Origin: JBAZTO01 sp041661865
Lineage (GTDB): Bacteria; Planctomycetota; Phycisphaerae; SM23-33
Assembly: GCA_041661865.1 (NCBI GenBank)
Contig: JBAZTO010000003.1
Coordinates: 1 to 64,000, forward strand
Direction of reading: 5' to 3'
DNA: 64,000 nt
A program made the translations under genes and the position numbers. Below are positions 1 through 9,301 of this stretch, one piece after another. Numbering within the stretch: the stretch's first letter is position 1; every line of letters begins with the position of its first letter. Under the pieces are notes generated by a model. The model had not been told where the DNA came from and searched no databases. It worked only from the letters and a program-made list of their open reading frames with translations.

Positions 1-1
1 C

Positions 2-91
2 AACGCCGAGGCGATGGCCGCCCTGGCGTGCGTGGACCAAAGCAACATGCTGGAGGCCTACTGGAGCCTTCAGCGACAACGAGTTGCATAG
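2..91 (+). CDS. C-terminal end of an unidentified protein (partial)
   Basis: An open frame enters from the left edge and stops at a TAG at 89-91. It gives 29 residues containing ALACVDQSNMLEAYW and ending in RQRVA. This is too little to assign a family. It lies outside the integrated element, upstream of the tRNA, so it probably belongs to the host chromosome. No start codon is visible inside the window. Confidence 0.45.
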   Translation, partial: NAEAMAALACVDQSNMLEAYWSLQRQRVA

Positions 92-182
92 TGCCAGAAA
101 CTTCGGGCACACCCCGTGAAAAGATTGTTCCGAGTCGGCGCTTGACAGCCTGCCGAGGCGGACGTAGCATTACGCATACGAT

Positions 183-256
<74 letters not shown>

Positions 257-269
257 GTTCGGATGTGAC

Positions 270-302
270 AAGGGCTTACGGCAACGTAAGCCCTTTTCTT
301 TT
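270..302 (+). terminator. Rho-independent terminator after the tRNA
   Basis: A perfect 11-bp stem (270-280 with 285-295), a GCAA loop and a T-rich tail follow the tRNA gene by 13 bp. The stem reads AAGGGCTTACG on its 5' side. Confidence 0.85.
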
Positions 303-319
303 GGCCCGAAATCAGCGGT

Positions 320-340
320 TTGTACCCTAAGTTGTACCCT
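320..340 (+). repeat. left pair of TTGTACCCT integrase arm-type sites
   Basis: Two copies of TTGTACCCT lie 12 bp apart. The same 21-bp arrangement, with one mismatch, is at 46395-46415. Short repeated sites near both ends of an integrated element are typical arm-binding sites for its own tyrosine integrase. That role is inferred. Confidence 0.7.
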
Positions 341-427
341 GCAACTTAAAAAGACCGCTGCGGCCCAATAGCGAAGGTCTCTCCTACCTCTCGTATCAAT
401 TGGTATCTCAATAGAAGGAGAGTCAGC

Positions 428-1699
428 ATGGCAAGTCTCAAGAAGCGTAAGGGCCGCAACGGGGATGTGACGTATTATGCCCAGTACTACGTGGGCAGCA
501 AGCAGCGGCGGGTCCGTCTCAACGCCCCCAACTACCAGGCCGCCAAGGAGAAGCTCCGGCAGTTGGAGTCGGCACTTGCCGGCGATGGCGACAACCCCCT
601 GCCCTCCCGCACTCCCCTCGCCAACACCCTGGAGCGGTACGTCCGGCATGCGCGGACGACCAAGGCCGCCAAGCAGGCCCAGGGGGAGATCTACATCCTC
701 AAGCGGATCTTCGGCCCCGTCTGCGAGGCCCTCAAGAACACCTCCCGGCGGCTGGACTGCAAGCCGCAGCGACGGAAGGAAGAGAAGGTGGACCTCCGGC
801 GCCGCCCTCACGTCATTGAGCGGCGGTTCATCGAGGAGATCAGCACCGCCGACATCGCGACATTCATCGAGCAGGAGATGGAAGAGCGGGACTGGAGCAC
901 CAAGACGGCTAACAGCTACCGCCAGGTCCTCTCTGCCCTGTTCAGTTGGGCGATGGATCTGGGAGGCATCCGGATGCCCAAGGACCGCAATCCCGCCCAG
1001 AAGCTCAAGCCCTACCCCGAAGAGGCCTGCGAGATCACCTTCCTGAGCCTGGAGGACATCGACGAGCAGTTGGCTGCGCTGGCCGACTTCCCCCAAATCC
1101 AGGTGATGGTGGCGATGTATATCTATGCCGGCCTCCGCCGTGAGGAGGCCATGTGGCTGAACACTGCCGACATCGACTTCAATGCCGGCGAGCACGGGAT
1201 GATCCGGGTGCAGGCCAAGACCGTCAATGGCCGCTTCTGGCAGCCCAAGACCAAAAGGAACCGGGCCGTGCCCATCAGCACGACCCTGCGGAAGTACCTG
1301 GAGGCCTACACGCCGCGGGCCACGGAGGAGAACTGGTACTTCCCCAGCCCCAGGGGCCGATGGTGGGATCCGGACAACTTCTCGCAGGACCTGGCGCGGC
1401 TCAACCAGGCTGCGGGGCTGGAGTGGGCCTGCCTGGATTTCCGCCACACCTTCGGCAGCCTGCTCGCCCAGAGGGGCAAGTCGCTTTACCATGTCTCGGC
1501 CCTGATGGGCAACAGCCCTGAGATCTGTCGCAAACACTACGCCGCCCTGATCCCTGAGGCCATGGCCGACACTGTCGAGTTCGGCCCCGCCCCTGCCGCC
1601 CCTCGAGCCCCCCAGGCTGGCCCCAGGATCGCTCTGCGCTACCATGAGCCCCCGCAGGGTCCCCAGACGCGGTCGCCCGCTGTCGAGGCCGCCAGCTAG
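428..1699 (+). CDS. tyrosine-type site-specific integrase
   Basis: This 423-residue recombinase cuts and rejoins DNA at the tRNA attachment site through a covalent tyrosine link. An N-terminal arm-binding region and a core-binding domain precede the catalytic domain. Visible catalytic residues are Arg237 (YAGLRREE), a lysine hairpin at 274-277 (PKTKRNRA), Arg339 (LDFRHTF) and Tyr371 (CRKHYA). Two histidine positions differ from the family norm: the box II histidine is Leu336 and the second His/Trp is Asn362 (MGNSPE). The start has a strong AGAAGGAGA site at 413-421. A 12-kDa relic of a closely related integrase lies at 40180-40619. The position beside the tRNA and the arm sites makes it the element's own integrase. 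Confidence 0.95.
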   Translation: MASLKKRKGRNGDVTYYAQYYVGSKQRRVRLNAPNYQAAKEKLRQLESALAGDGDNPLPSRTPLANTLERYVRHARTTKAAKQAQGEIYILKRIFGPVCEALKNTSRRLDCKPQRRKEEKVDLRRRPHVIERRFIEEISTADIATFIEQEMEERDWSTKTANSYRQVLSALFSWAMDLGGIRMPKDRNPAQKLKPYPEEACEITFLSLEDIDEQLAALADFPQIQVMVAMYIYAGLRREEAMWLNTADIDFNAGEHGMIRVQAKTVNGRFWQPKTKRNRAVPISTTLRKYLEAYTPRATEENWYFPSPRGRWWDPDNFSQDLARLNQAAGLEWACLDFRHTFGSLLAQRGKSLYHVSALMGNSPEICRKHYAALIPEAMADTVEFGPAPAAPRAPQAGPRIALRYHEPPQGPQTRSPAVEAAS

Positions 1700-1746
1700 C
1701 ACTGGCGTTGCTCGCCCGCGGTTCTGGTGATGCACTCAATGAAGAA

Positions 1747-1780
1747 GGCTGCCCCGGTTCAACCCGGGGCAGCCCTTTCT
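1747..1780. terminator. bidirectional terminator
   Basis: An 11-bp GC-rich stem (1747-1757 with 1764-1774), a 6-nt loop and a short T tract sit between the converging integrase gene and the leftward gene ending at 1798. Confidence 0.8.
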
Positions 1781-1797
1781 ATGCAAGACGCCAGGAT

Positions 1798-2298
1798 CTA
1801 CGCGGGGATGGTGGGGAAATCCTCCAATTTCATCTCGCCGCACTTCTGCCGGTCGACGAACCGGACCCGCCCATCCTTCAGGCGATAGGCGGTGGTCGGC
1901 TGGGATTTCTCCATCGCCATGATCCCATCACCCGCGGGCCCCTCCAACATCTCGATAGTCTGCCGCAGAAAACGGACCACGAGGGCGCGGTCAGCGTTAC
2001 GCTCCACCACCACATCGACAAGGGCGTTGTCCCACTGGTGGCGGAACTTCGTCCGCGCCTTCACAGTGACCTCGTCCTCAGGCACATGATCAGGAGAGGT
2101 GGAGAACCATTCCATCGGGATGGCCTCGAAGTGGAGACACTCGATTTCCTCCCCCTCCACCACCTCCCGGATGGCGTCCATCATGCTGTTGGTAGACTTC
2201 TCTGTGTCCACCCCAGCAGCCTCCCGCTGATCCGCGATCAGTTCTTCGATGTCCTCGAACAGGTACTCCATGGCATCCTCACATTCCACGTGTTTCAT
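1798..2298 (-). CDS. acidic protein of unknown function
   Basis: This is a 166-residue protein with an acidic N-terminal half (LFEDIEELIADQ) and no recognised catalytic motif. The ATG at 2298 is preferred: it sits five bases after the GGAAGGAGA ribosome site, whereas the ATG at 2304 overlaps that site. Its segment VRFLRQTIEMLEG resembles RQLLQIIEMLEE in the next leftward gene upstream (2527-2838), so the two may be distant paralogues. It is last in a leftward series behind the excisionase-like gene. I do not recognise the family. Confidence 0.6.
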   Translation of the reverse strand: MKHVECEDAMEYLFEDIEELIADQREAAGVDTEKSTNSMMDAIREVVEGEEIECLHFEAIPMEWFSTSPDHVPEDEVTVKARTKFRHQWDNALVDVVVERNADRALVVRFLRQTIEMLEGPAGDGIMAMEKSQPTTAYRLKDGRVRFVDRQKCGEMKLEDFPTIPA

Positions 2299-2526
2299 GT
2301 ACATCTCCTTCCTATGCAGTCATAATCCCTGGGCAACGCGCCCGAGAGCCTTACGACCTTGGTAGCGGTCATTGGGCACCAAGAGCCTTACGCGGAAGTC
2401 GGAACCAGCCGCGTTTGCTCAAAGGCATCCGCCGCATCGTTCCAAGCCTCCACCACCTGCGTGCTTCCCGGGATCACGTCATGCAACGAGCACCGTCCGC
2501 AAGTGATCCGGCTCGATTCCGTCCCT

Positions 2527-2838
2527 CTAGTTGGCGAGATTAGCGATCTGATGCCCGTTCGCCTCTTCAAGCATCTCAATGATTTGGAGAAGCTGGCGGC
2601 ACGTGACAGCCGGGTCCAGGCCACGGTTAAAGATCACGCGGACCTGAGGGCTATTCTCTTGAGGAAACAAGGCAAGAGGCTCAACAGCGATATAATCGCC
2701 ATCGCCACCATCGTTGCCGGCACTCGGGAACTCGCGGGGCCAACACGAGACCTGAATGCTCTGAATTGACGAACTGTTACCCTCGTCCTCGATGTTGACA
2801 GCCGCCTCCACCTGTTCGTCCGTCGCGTTGTCGCTCAT
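2527..2838 (-). CDS. small acidic protein of unknown function
   Basis: The product has 103 residues: an acidic, Ser/Gln-rich N terminus and a C-terminal helix with RQLLQIIEMLEE that resembles part of the gene at 1798-2298. A GGAGAA ribosome site precedes the ATG at the usual distance. The codon pattern and the leftward direction match its neighbours. No function is evident. Confidence 0.55.
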   Translation of the reverse strand: MSDNATDEQVEAAVNIEDEGNSSSIQSIQVSCWPREFPSAGNDGGDGDYIAVEPLALFPQENSPQVRVIFNRGLDPAVTCRQLLQIIEMLEEANGHQIANLAN

Positions 2839-2904
2839 GATGTTCTCCGTCTAGAGGATCCGCTTCCACCGGGCAGCACTTTTGTTGCCCGTCACCATAT
2901 TGAC

Positions 2905-3210
2905 CTAGTTCTGGCACTTGCCGCTGGGGCCGGGAGGCACCTGCCGCGACCGCTCAAGAGCCTCCACCTCGTCCAGCAGGTACCGGACCATGCCGTTTCG
3001 GCCCTCGCCCAAGCACACCCGTCTCAGGCCAGCCCGCCGGGCGATGACGTCCACCTGCGACCGCGAGCAGTCCCACCGCGCCGCCAACTGCCTGGAGGCG
3101 ATGAACAGTTGGTGGCTGCCATCGTGGTCGCTGCTATCTTTTCCCCTGCTCTTTGCCGCGTTCTTCACGTCTTGCTCGTCCTTCATCTGGGCCAAGTCCA
3201 CCGAGCTCAT
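2905..3210 (-). CDS. excisionase-like helix-turn-helix protein
   Basis: The 101-residue protein has a polar N-terminal tail. A winged-helix or MerR-like DNA-binding domain follows at about residues 38-92, with ASRQLAARWDCSRSQVD as helix-turn-helix, a GRNGMVRYLL wing and a DEVEALE end. Small proteins of this form near a tyrosine integrase often direct excision (Xis) or repress the element. No strong ribosome site is visible before the ATG at 3210, and an in-frame ATG lies eight codons later. The exact role is inferred from fold and position. Confidence 0.6.
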   Translation of the reverse strand: MSSVDLAQMKDEQDVKNAAKSRGKDSSDHDGSHQLFIASRQLAARWDCSRSQVDVIARRAGLRRVCLGEGRNGMVRYLLDEVEALERSRQVPPGPSGKCQN

Positions 3211-3378
3211 GCCGGATTCACGGCCCTACGAAAGGATGGTACGACAGGCGAGTGGGCACCGCTCATATAGTGAAAGGTGTTGAAATGAAGATTTTCTTCA
3301 CATAGGTCACGCTGCAAGATCCGGTGCTAGTTTCCCATGGATCCATGCGACGTGACGCGTGGTTCGGTCAGACGGGTA

Positions 3379-5832
3379 CTAGCGGTCGACTTGCAGGTTT
3401 GAAGGGCACGCCTCGTGCGCGCAGTGGTGGCGCTGCTCTTCTTGGCATTTTTTGCATTCCGCCAAGGACTCCATGCCAATGAACACAGAAATATCCCACG
3501 CAGACGGCTTCGGAGCCTGCAGAGTACCCCGTCCAGGGAGACCAGACCGTTCGCATACATTGTCCAGGGGGAAGGGGGAAGCGGGGGTGGAGACCCCGTG
3601 TTGGACAGCCCTCCGCGGGGCCAGCCCGTGCACGTCACGTTCGGACATGGTGGCGTCGGCCACCACGGCCGTGACAGGTGCGGAGGCCGAGACAGGAGCA
3701 ACCACAGCGGAGGGGGCCGGGTGGTCGAACTGGAGGGGGCAGCCCGACTGGGACAGCCAGGTGGGGATGGGGCACTCGGGGTGCATGGCGAAGCGCCGGC
3801 ACCGCCCCCTGCCATACCCAGGCACGCCATCAACCTGCACAGGCACAATGAGACGGGCATGCGGAGCGGTCAGCAGTTCAATGATGGCGGCGACGATGCT
3901 GGTATCGTGCGGCAACTCCATGTCACGAAGGCCTTTCACCAGCGAGTCCCTGGGTACCTCTCCAAGGTTTCCGGAATGGATGTTCTTGAGCATCCAGAGC
4001 AAGCCGGCTGCCAACAGCCGGTAGCTAAGTCGGGCCCAAGGATGGTCCTTGTGGGCTTTGTCGAGCATCTTGCGGCTGACCCGTCCTCGGACCCGTTCCT
4101 CAGCCCAGTCCAAGTCGGTGACATAGTCGAACCAGACGGATGCGTCACCGCCGCTGGAAGCGGCATCGGGATCATAGAGGTCGATCCAGTAGTCAAGTTG
4201 CCGGCTGACCTGCCGCTCACGGCCCGGATGTCGCTCATCGGTGGCCGGGCCGCCAGGTGCCTCGACCATGCACAGCATCTCCTCCTCCATCTGCAGGGGG
4301 GCACCGTCCGGTCCATACTTGCGGACGACAATGCGGGCGGCCGCTCCATAGCGAGGGAACTGGCCGTCTCCCTTCAGGTATATCTGGTGATCTCGGGAGA
4401 GGCACCCCGACGGGATCTCCGATAATTCCTGCTCAATGACGGCCCCATGAGCAGAGCTAGAAGCAGACGGGACTGCGGCAGGTATGGGGGATCGGCAGCG
4501 ACGGGATCGAGCAAGCGGGGCATTGGCCGCCAACTCACTGCGGACAAGTTCCCGCAGGTAGGATTCCGGGACAAGGGAGCGGGGATCATCCATGTAGTCG
4601 GCGTAGTCCTGGAGCCGTGCCTTGCCCCCGCCCATATCGGATGGAAGGTTGTGCAGTGGCAGCGGGATCAGGTCGCCACACCGAAGTTCATACCGTTCCA
4701 TCTTTGGGTCATAGGTCCACGCGACCGGCTGAGGCTGTTCATGCCGGTTACGGGGAGGCGGCATCAGGTCTGCCCGGCGCTTGCACCAATCATAGTACTC
4801 GCCGTCTGTCATCTGGTGCGGTTTCAACCACGCCTCTTGAAAGTCATAGGCACCCGAATTGAACTTCGGGTTGGGGCGGTGATAGGCCAGTAGACCGCCG
4901 ACCTTGTCCACCCAGCAGCCACTGCCCTCCACCTTGCCGCCGAAGCGACCCCTCAGGTACTTCATGAGCAGCCCGACCAACGTATTGAACTCTTCGGGAT
5001 CGGTGGAAAGCCGCTGAACGCGGAACCTGATGTACACGCCATGCCCGTTGCGGCTCTTTTCGATGAATGGGCGGTAGCCGGCCGGGCGCAGGATCCCATC
5101 ACAGATGGCACCAGCCATCGCCAATGCCTGTGCGTGAGCACCTGGCACATGCCAGTCTGCGTCGATGTCGATGACCAGTTCATGGATAGTGATAGGCTCA
5201 AACCGCAGACCGCTGGCCTTGTTCAGATTCCTCCGCACCAGCCGCGACTGAGGAGAATCAGGTTCAACGGCGAGAAGGGCCCGCTTGACCTCATGGAGCC
5301 GGGACTTGCCCTTGATCTTGGCCAGCATGGCAAGGCCCTCGGCAGACGAAGGAGACACCCTCAAGAGGGACTTGGCCTCATCAAGGGTCAACCGGCCCTT
5401 CTTGTCCGCGAGCATGTCCCTGACGACCTTGAAGGTGGCCTTGCCAGGAAAGATGCCCAATTCCATCATCATCTGAACCAGGAAACCCTCGCTAACCCAG
5501 TCCTCACGCTCGCGATATGCCATGTTCATCTGGAAGAAGGGGCGAAACCCGCTCACATGCTGCAGGCACTTGCGACGCCCCAGTTCGAGGGGAAACCGGA
5601 GTTGGAGCACCTTGACATAACGCTGCGGTGCGTCCTTTGTCGGATTGGCGAATCGGGGATCATACTTCCCGTTTTCTACCTCTACGCCGTGGCCATAAAC
5701 CCGGCGATCCATGTACCGCGGGATGAACTCCATGTGCAGCAGGTCGGCGGCGTCCTCGGTGATGATACCCGTAAGCGCAGAGGTGGTGTCACCCGCCTCA
5801 GTACCTCGATGGTTTTTCGGTCGCAAAGTCAC
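3379..5832 (-). CDS. primase-polymerase-like replication protein
   Basis: The 817-residue protein carries the signature of the archaeo-eukaryotic primase superfamily. An acidic pair sits in LVIDIDADWH (Asp222 and Asp224), followed by the basic-histidine motif KSRNGHGVYI (His264), which in such enzymes binds metal ions and the incoming nucleotide. Helical regions flank this core. The C-terminal 130 residues are low in complexity and end in a Cys/His-rich tail (CKKCQEEQRHHC) that may bind zinc. The likely job is to start replication of the excised element. No helicase domain is fused or adjacent, so it would rely on a host helicase. The catalytic assignment is fairly firm; the replication role is inferred. 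Confidence 0.7.
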   Translation of the reverse strand: MTLRPKNHRGTEAGDTTSALTGIITEDAADLLHMEFIPRYMDRRVYGHGVEVENGKYDPRFANPTKDAPQRYVKVLQLRFPLELGRRKCLQHVSGFRPFFQMNMAYREREDWVSEGFLVQMMMELGIFPGKATFKVVRDMLADKKGRLTLDEAKSLLRVSPSSAEGLAMLAKIKGKSRLHEVKRALLAVEPDSPQSRLVRRNLNKASGLRFEPITIHELVIDIDADWHVPGAHAQALAMAGAICDGILRPAGYRPFIEKSRNGHGVYIRFRVQRLSTDPEEFNTLVGLLMKYLRGRFGGKVEGSGCWVDKVGGLLAYHRPNPKFNSGAYDFQEAWLKPHQMTDGEYYDWCKRRADLMPPPRNRHEQPQPVAWTYDPKMERYELRCGDLIPLPLHNLPSDMGGGKARLQDYADYMDDPRSLVPESYLRELVRSELAANAPLARSRRCRSPIPAAVPSASSSAHGAVIEQELSEIPSGCLSRDHQIYLKGDGQFPRYGAAARIVVRKYGPDGAPLQMEEEMLCMVEAPGGPATDERHPGRERQVSRQLDYWIDLYDPDAASSGGDASVWFDYVTDLDWAEERVRGRVSRKMLDKAHKDHPWARLSYRLLAAGLLWMLKNIHSGNLGEVPRDSLVKGLRDMELPHDTSIVAAIIELLTAPHARLIVPVQVDGVPGYGRGRCRRFAMHPECPIPTWLSQSGCPLQFDHPAPSAVVAPVSASAPVTAVVADATMSERDVHGLAPRRAVQHGVSTPASPFPLDNVCERSGLPGRGTLQAPKPSAWDISVFIGMESLAECKKCQEEQRHHCAHEACPSNLQVDR

Positions 5833-5835
5833 TTC

Positions 5836-6039
5836 TCACTCCAAGAGGTCCAGTCCCGACTGCACAAGTCTGGGCAGCCTCCTGAAGGGATGATACGTCT
5901 GAGGGATACCCCCGTCGCAGTTGCCAAGAGCACGGTTCTTTGTGCCCTTCGCGATCACACCTCTTATTTCCTCGTTGAGCAGCAAGGTCCACAACCCGCT
6001 GCTGGTGCAGGCAAGCCCTTTGAAAGAAGGACGGTCCAC
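5836..6039 (-). CDS. possible small protein upstream of the primase
   Basis: A 67-residue frame with a GTG start ends three bases before the primase start, in the same direction. It contains LLNEEIRGVIAKGTKNRALGN. Close spacing suggests an operon, but the ribosome site is weak. A competing frame covers the same DNA, so the call is tentative. Confidence 0.35.
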   Translation of the reverse strand: MDRPSFKGLACTSSGLWTLLLNEEIRGVIAKGTKNRALGNCDGGIPQTYHPFRRLPRLVQSGLDLLE

Positions 6040-6151
6040 CAGCCAAAACGGTGGCCATGGCCCCCCCTACCGCTCCTTGGCCGTTCATCTCGTCCGAACA
6101 ACACGTCCTCTCACACCGATGCTTGCTGTCTGCACAAATATATAACGGCAT

Positions 6152-7471
6152 TTCGATGGGCAGTCGTGTGAGAAAGATTGCCTGTTCTTCAGAATTACTG
6201 CATCTGCGTCAAACAGACGGGTGGTAGTGGGTCGACCACGATGGTCAAGAACAAAGCAGGCCGTCCCCAACGTCCCCGGACGGCCTACTCTGATGATCCG
6301 GCCACTGCAAGGCATGTGGAATGCTCAGACGCGGCGAGCAACTTCTGCGCGCGCTCGTAGGCATCAGGGCGGGCCGAGAAGCTGCCGCGGCCGGTGACGC
6401 CCTCGCGAAGGTGAAAGGTCGACTCGGTTGTCCACTGTCGCATGCATGGACCGGCCCTTCGATGTTGGCGGACTTGAGCACCGCCCGAGATGTCAAAGCC
6501 CCCCCCCCGTATTGCCCGAACCTCCTATAGGGCGTGAATTCCGGGCCCTTTTTGGCGCTCGGTTTTTTGCGTTCAGACCGAGTGACTCCTGGCGGGTCGT
6601 CATTGAGCAACAGGTGTCTCATAGGCGTGCAAGGTCTACTCCACGCCTTCAAGGACATCCCGCCAATCGGCAGGCTTTGGCATACGCATGAAGCGCGGCG
6701 GGCATCGCCCGCTATTACCCGGCAAGTTGGCAGCAGATGAAGCAAGCCCATGCTGCCTTGGGCACAGGGGGCGGGCACATCATGCAATAGTTGCGATAGC
6801 GCCATTGCTGCTCGCAGCAGACCTGACGGACGAGGTGGCTCAGCCCTGCCACTGGAACTGTGAATCATGGCGGCCCCGCCTCGCACATCGTAACCGACAT
6901 TGGAACGTGATTACCGCACATATCCTCAAGGTTGCAAGAACACCCATCAAGACTGGCCCCGCATTTTGCATTCTTGAGGATTCCGCTCTTTGCCCCGATG
7001 CACGTGACAGAATTGACGTCAGAATTGTCACACACATCAGGGGGCCCCTAAGACCGAGGGACGGATGGAACAGGTGGGAGCAGGCCAGGGGTAGGCTGAG
7101 GGCCTGGAAATAGGTGGAACTGAGAGGGCCATGGGGGCAAACCTTGATATGCACCACACGGATGGGGCCAAAGAGTCGTCAGATTTTTGCCGGGGCACCC
7201 TTACGCATGTGACGAGCGAGTAACCCGGCATACCGCTGTGATGGCCGCTGCGCTAGTGCAACCACAACCACTTCATTTACAGGGCGTTGTACCGCTCTCC
7301 TCCTTTGGCTGCCCCACTAACCGGCGGTCATACCAGTCTTGAAGCGACGCACACCTGCTTGTGAACGCTACCTTATAAGCAGTCTAATGTTGCCTTTAAA
7401 GCATACGTCAACATTATCGCCCCATCTTCGGTCCACAGGGCATAAATGCAAAATCCGGCAAGTGCTAGAGA
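6152..7471. other. 1.3 kb without a convincing gene; degraded fragments
   Basis: No frame here has both a good start and protein-like composition. A 52-codon leftward frame (6285-6443; MRQWTTESTFHL ... SFSARPDAYERAQKLL) looks like the C-terminal end of a real gene but lacks a ribosome site and is probably a remnant. The rest shows only low-complexity frames rich in Arg, Pro and Ser. It may hold the replication origin for the neighbouring primase gene, but no repeats proving that were seen. Confidence 0.4.
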
Positions 7472-7801
7472 TCAGCGACGCTTCTTCATCTCCTTCGCCA
7501 TCACCAAGAGCAGGGAGATGTCATCCCTTGAAAGCCCATCAGCCAATTCAGCCAATTTCATGATCTCCTGGCTGTGGACTCCTTCGGCCTTATCGCGACC
7601 GAGGAGGAAATCAATCGAGACTCCTAGCTCGTCAGCCAGGACTGCCAGGCCTTGCATTGAGGTTCCCCGCCGCGCCGTTTCCATGTGCGATACTCCCGGC
7701 GTGACGATCCCGAGCCGTTCAGCCAGATCGCTCTGGGTTAGGCCACGCCTTTCGCGAGCTTCGCGCAGCCGCTTGGCAAAGATGTGGTTTAGTTTTGACA
7801 T
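7472..7801 (-). CDS. XRE-family repressor
   Basis: The product has 109 residues with an XRE helix-turn-helix at about residues 7-62 (RLREARERRGLTQSDLAERL ... GVSHMETARRG). A short helical C-terminal part ends in KKRR. The ATG at 7801 is chosen because the helix-turn-helix starts right after it; a TTG at 7849 would add 16 atypical residues. It faces away from the gene pair at 7939-8944, and a palindrome at 7827-7836 lies between them. This suggests it controls itself and that divergent pair, as phage-type repressors do. Confidence 0.85.
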   Translation of the reverse strand: MSKLNHIFAKRLREARERRGLTQSDLAERLGIVTPGVSHMETARRGTSMQGLAVLADELGVSIDFLLGRDKAEGVHSQEIMKLAELADGLSRDDISLLLVMAKEMKKRR

Positions 7802-7826
7802 CTCGCTTGACTTTCTCTGTACTTTG

Positions 7827-7836
7827 TAGTATACTA
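7827..7836. promoter_or_regulatory. palindrome between divergent genes, possible operator
   Basis: TAGTATACTA is a perfect 10-bp palindrome 26 bp upstream of the repressor start. It overlaps TATACT and TATAGT sequences that could be -10 boxes on the leftward strand. An operator role is inferred. Confidence 0.45.
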
Positions 7837-7938
7837 TAACCTTACTCAAAAGACTACCCTGATAACAGTATTACTTTGAATGGTATCGTTTCTCGATCAG
7901 ATTTGCGACAGCCAACAGGTTTTATAAGAGGAGCAAGA

Positions 7939-8331
7939 ATGGAAACTGCTAATGATCGCCGGCTGCACAAGGTCCTCCAAGCCCAATCAAAACTTGCCAA
8001 GAAGCTGGAACTCAAAAAGGCAAAGGTTCACGCCTTGCTCGTTCAGCAGGGACTTGGTTCTGACCCGACGTACAAAGCCGTAGTTGAGGACAAGACTGCC
8101 TTGAAGAACAGGCTTCATCGGCACAGGTTGAGGATGGGCCGGAAGCGGTACGGCCTCCGGCAGCGGCAGAAGCAGATCAACCGTATCCAGACCGAATTGG
8201 CGCTGTGCCAGGAACAGGAACAGGCGATGCTTGCTAGCCTTGATGCCACCGATGGCAAGCTCCAGCAACTTGTGGCGGCAGCCGCCGCTGGAGTGCTCGC
8301 CAGCCAGGCTCTTGCCGGCAACGCCGGTTAG
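7939..8331 (+). CDS. basic coiled-coil protein of unknown function
   Basis: This 130-residue protein is rich in Lys, Arg and Gln. It has long predicted helices (LQAQSKLAKKLELKKAKVHA and RKRYGLRQRQKQINRIQTEL) and an Ala-rich end. The ATG at 7939 follows AGAGGAG at a good distance; an earlier in-frame start at 7876 has no such site. The next gene begins nine bases after its stop, so they form an operon. Composition suggests nucleic-acid binding or a coiled coil, but the family is not recognised. Confidence 0.6.
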   Translation: METANDRRLHKVLQAQSKLAKKLELKKAKVHALLVQQGLGSDPTYKAVVEDKTALKNRLHRHRLRMGRKRYGLRQRQKQINRIQTELALCQEQEQAMLASLDATDGKLQQLVAAAAAGVLASQALAGNAG

Positions 8332-8340
8332 GAGGACACC

Positions 8341-8944
8341 CATGGCAATCGCAGATGAGGTTAACCCCACGATCCCTCTGTCAAGGTACTCCTTCGCCGG
8401 TCCTTACCTTCGGCCCCCGCTGCCGGAGGGGGCGGGGCTGCTGGCTTGCCTTGATGTTGATAAGGATGGCCTGATCGTGGTGCAGACGGTGGGCCTTCGC
8501 AGCCACCTGCGGGAGAGCTTCGGGGAGCGTGAGGCGAAGGAGCGGCCCCGGGCAAGCGGGGTGTGCGTGCGGATGTACGCGGTGCTTGTGGGCCCTCAGG
8601 TGACCCTTGCCACCGGGATCAAGATGGCCCAAGACCTGATAGAACAACTGCGATCCCTGAACCAACTGGCCCCGCCGGGCTACCCGTTCGTCCGGCCGCA
8701 CACCGAGACTGCATGCGTGTCGGCGGTGGCAGCAGGATTTCCCGTCGTCCGGTACCTGTTGGAGCCCACTGACCACGGATATAACGAAGGTGCACGCGTG
8801 CGTGTTGACATGGCGGACGGGAATCAGTTCTTTTTCCAGTACGAGCCGGCGAGCAGCCGCTTCATTGCTTTACATGGCATGCAGTTGGTGAACGAGTCCG
8901 AACTGCTGGCCCTGCGGGCAATCAACCAGGATCCTGGATCTTGA
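8341..8944 (+). CDS. unknown protein co-transcribed with the coiled-coil gene
   Basis: The protein has 200 residues. The ATG at 8341 follows AGGAGG at a good spacing. It contains CLDVDKDGLIVVQTVG, a central stretch VLVGPQVTLATGIKMAQDLI and a C-terminal FFFQYEPASSRF. No membrane segment, signal peptide or catalytic motif is seen. It is second in a two-gene rightward operon divergent from the XRE repressor. I do not recognise it. Confidence 0.6.
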
Positions 8945-9088
8945 CAAACCTTTACAGAAAGTTCCTTGCCGATATCCATGTAGCGCGGTAGACTTATACC
9001 CGCTGTAGAAAATTTGAACTTGGTCTGACCAAGCGTTCGCACCGTTGGAAAACTAGCACTTTTGCATACGGACAGAGCGATCGCATGG

Positions 9089-9109
9089 CGGACTCCCTCT
9101 GGGAGTCCG
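9089..9109. other. short hairpin in the 8945-9301 intergenic gap
   Basis: CGGACTCCC and GGGAGTCCG form a perfect 9-bp stem around TCT. There is no T tract, so it is at best a weak terminator. The rest of the 357-bp gap holds only the ribosome site of the next gene. Confidence 0.5.
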
Positions 9110-9301
9110 TCGGCGAATCCCTGTCCGCAGGCTGTGCTAGGCCTTCCAACGGGGTAGTAACTGGCGGCTCCCTTTTTTCATGTCTGATCAAGGGGGGCCG
9201 GATGGAGGGCCGCACCAGGGAGTGTGTCTCCGCCGTGACGGGGGCTGTGGCCTGCCATCTGATTTTGGGTTTGAGCCACATTCCAATCAAAGGAGCAGAC
9301 G

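Noticed and set aside
6245..6886. 213-codon leftward frame
   Set aside because: Composition is Arg/Ser/Pro/Ala-rich, and no start signal is present. Only a short frame at 6285-6443 within the same DNA looks protein-like.
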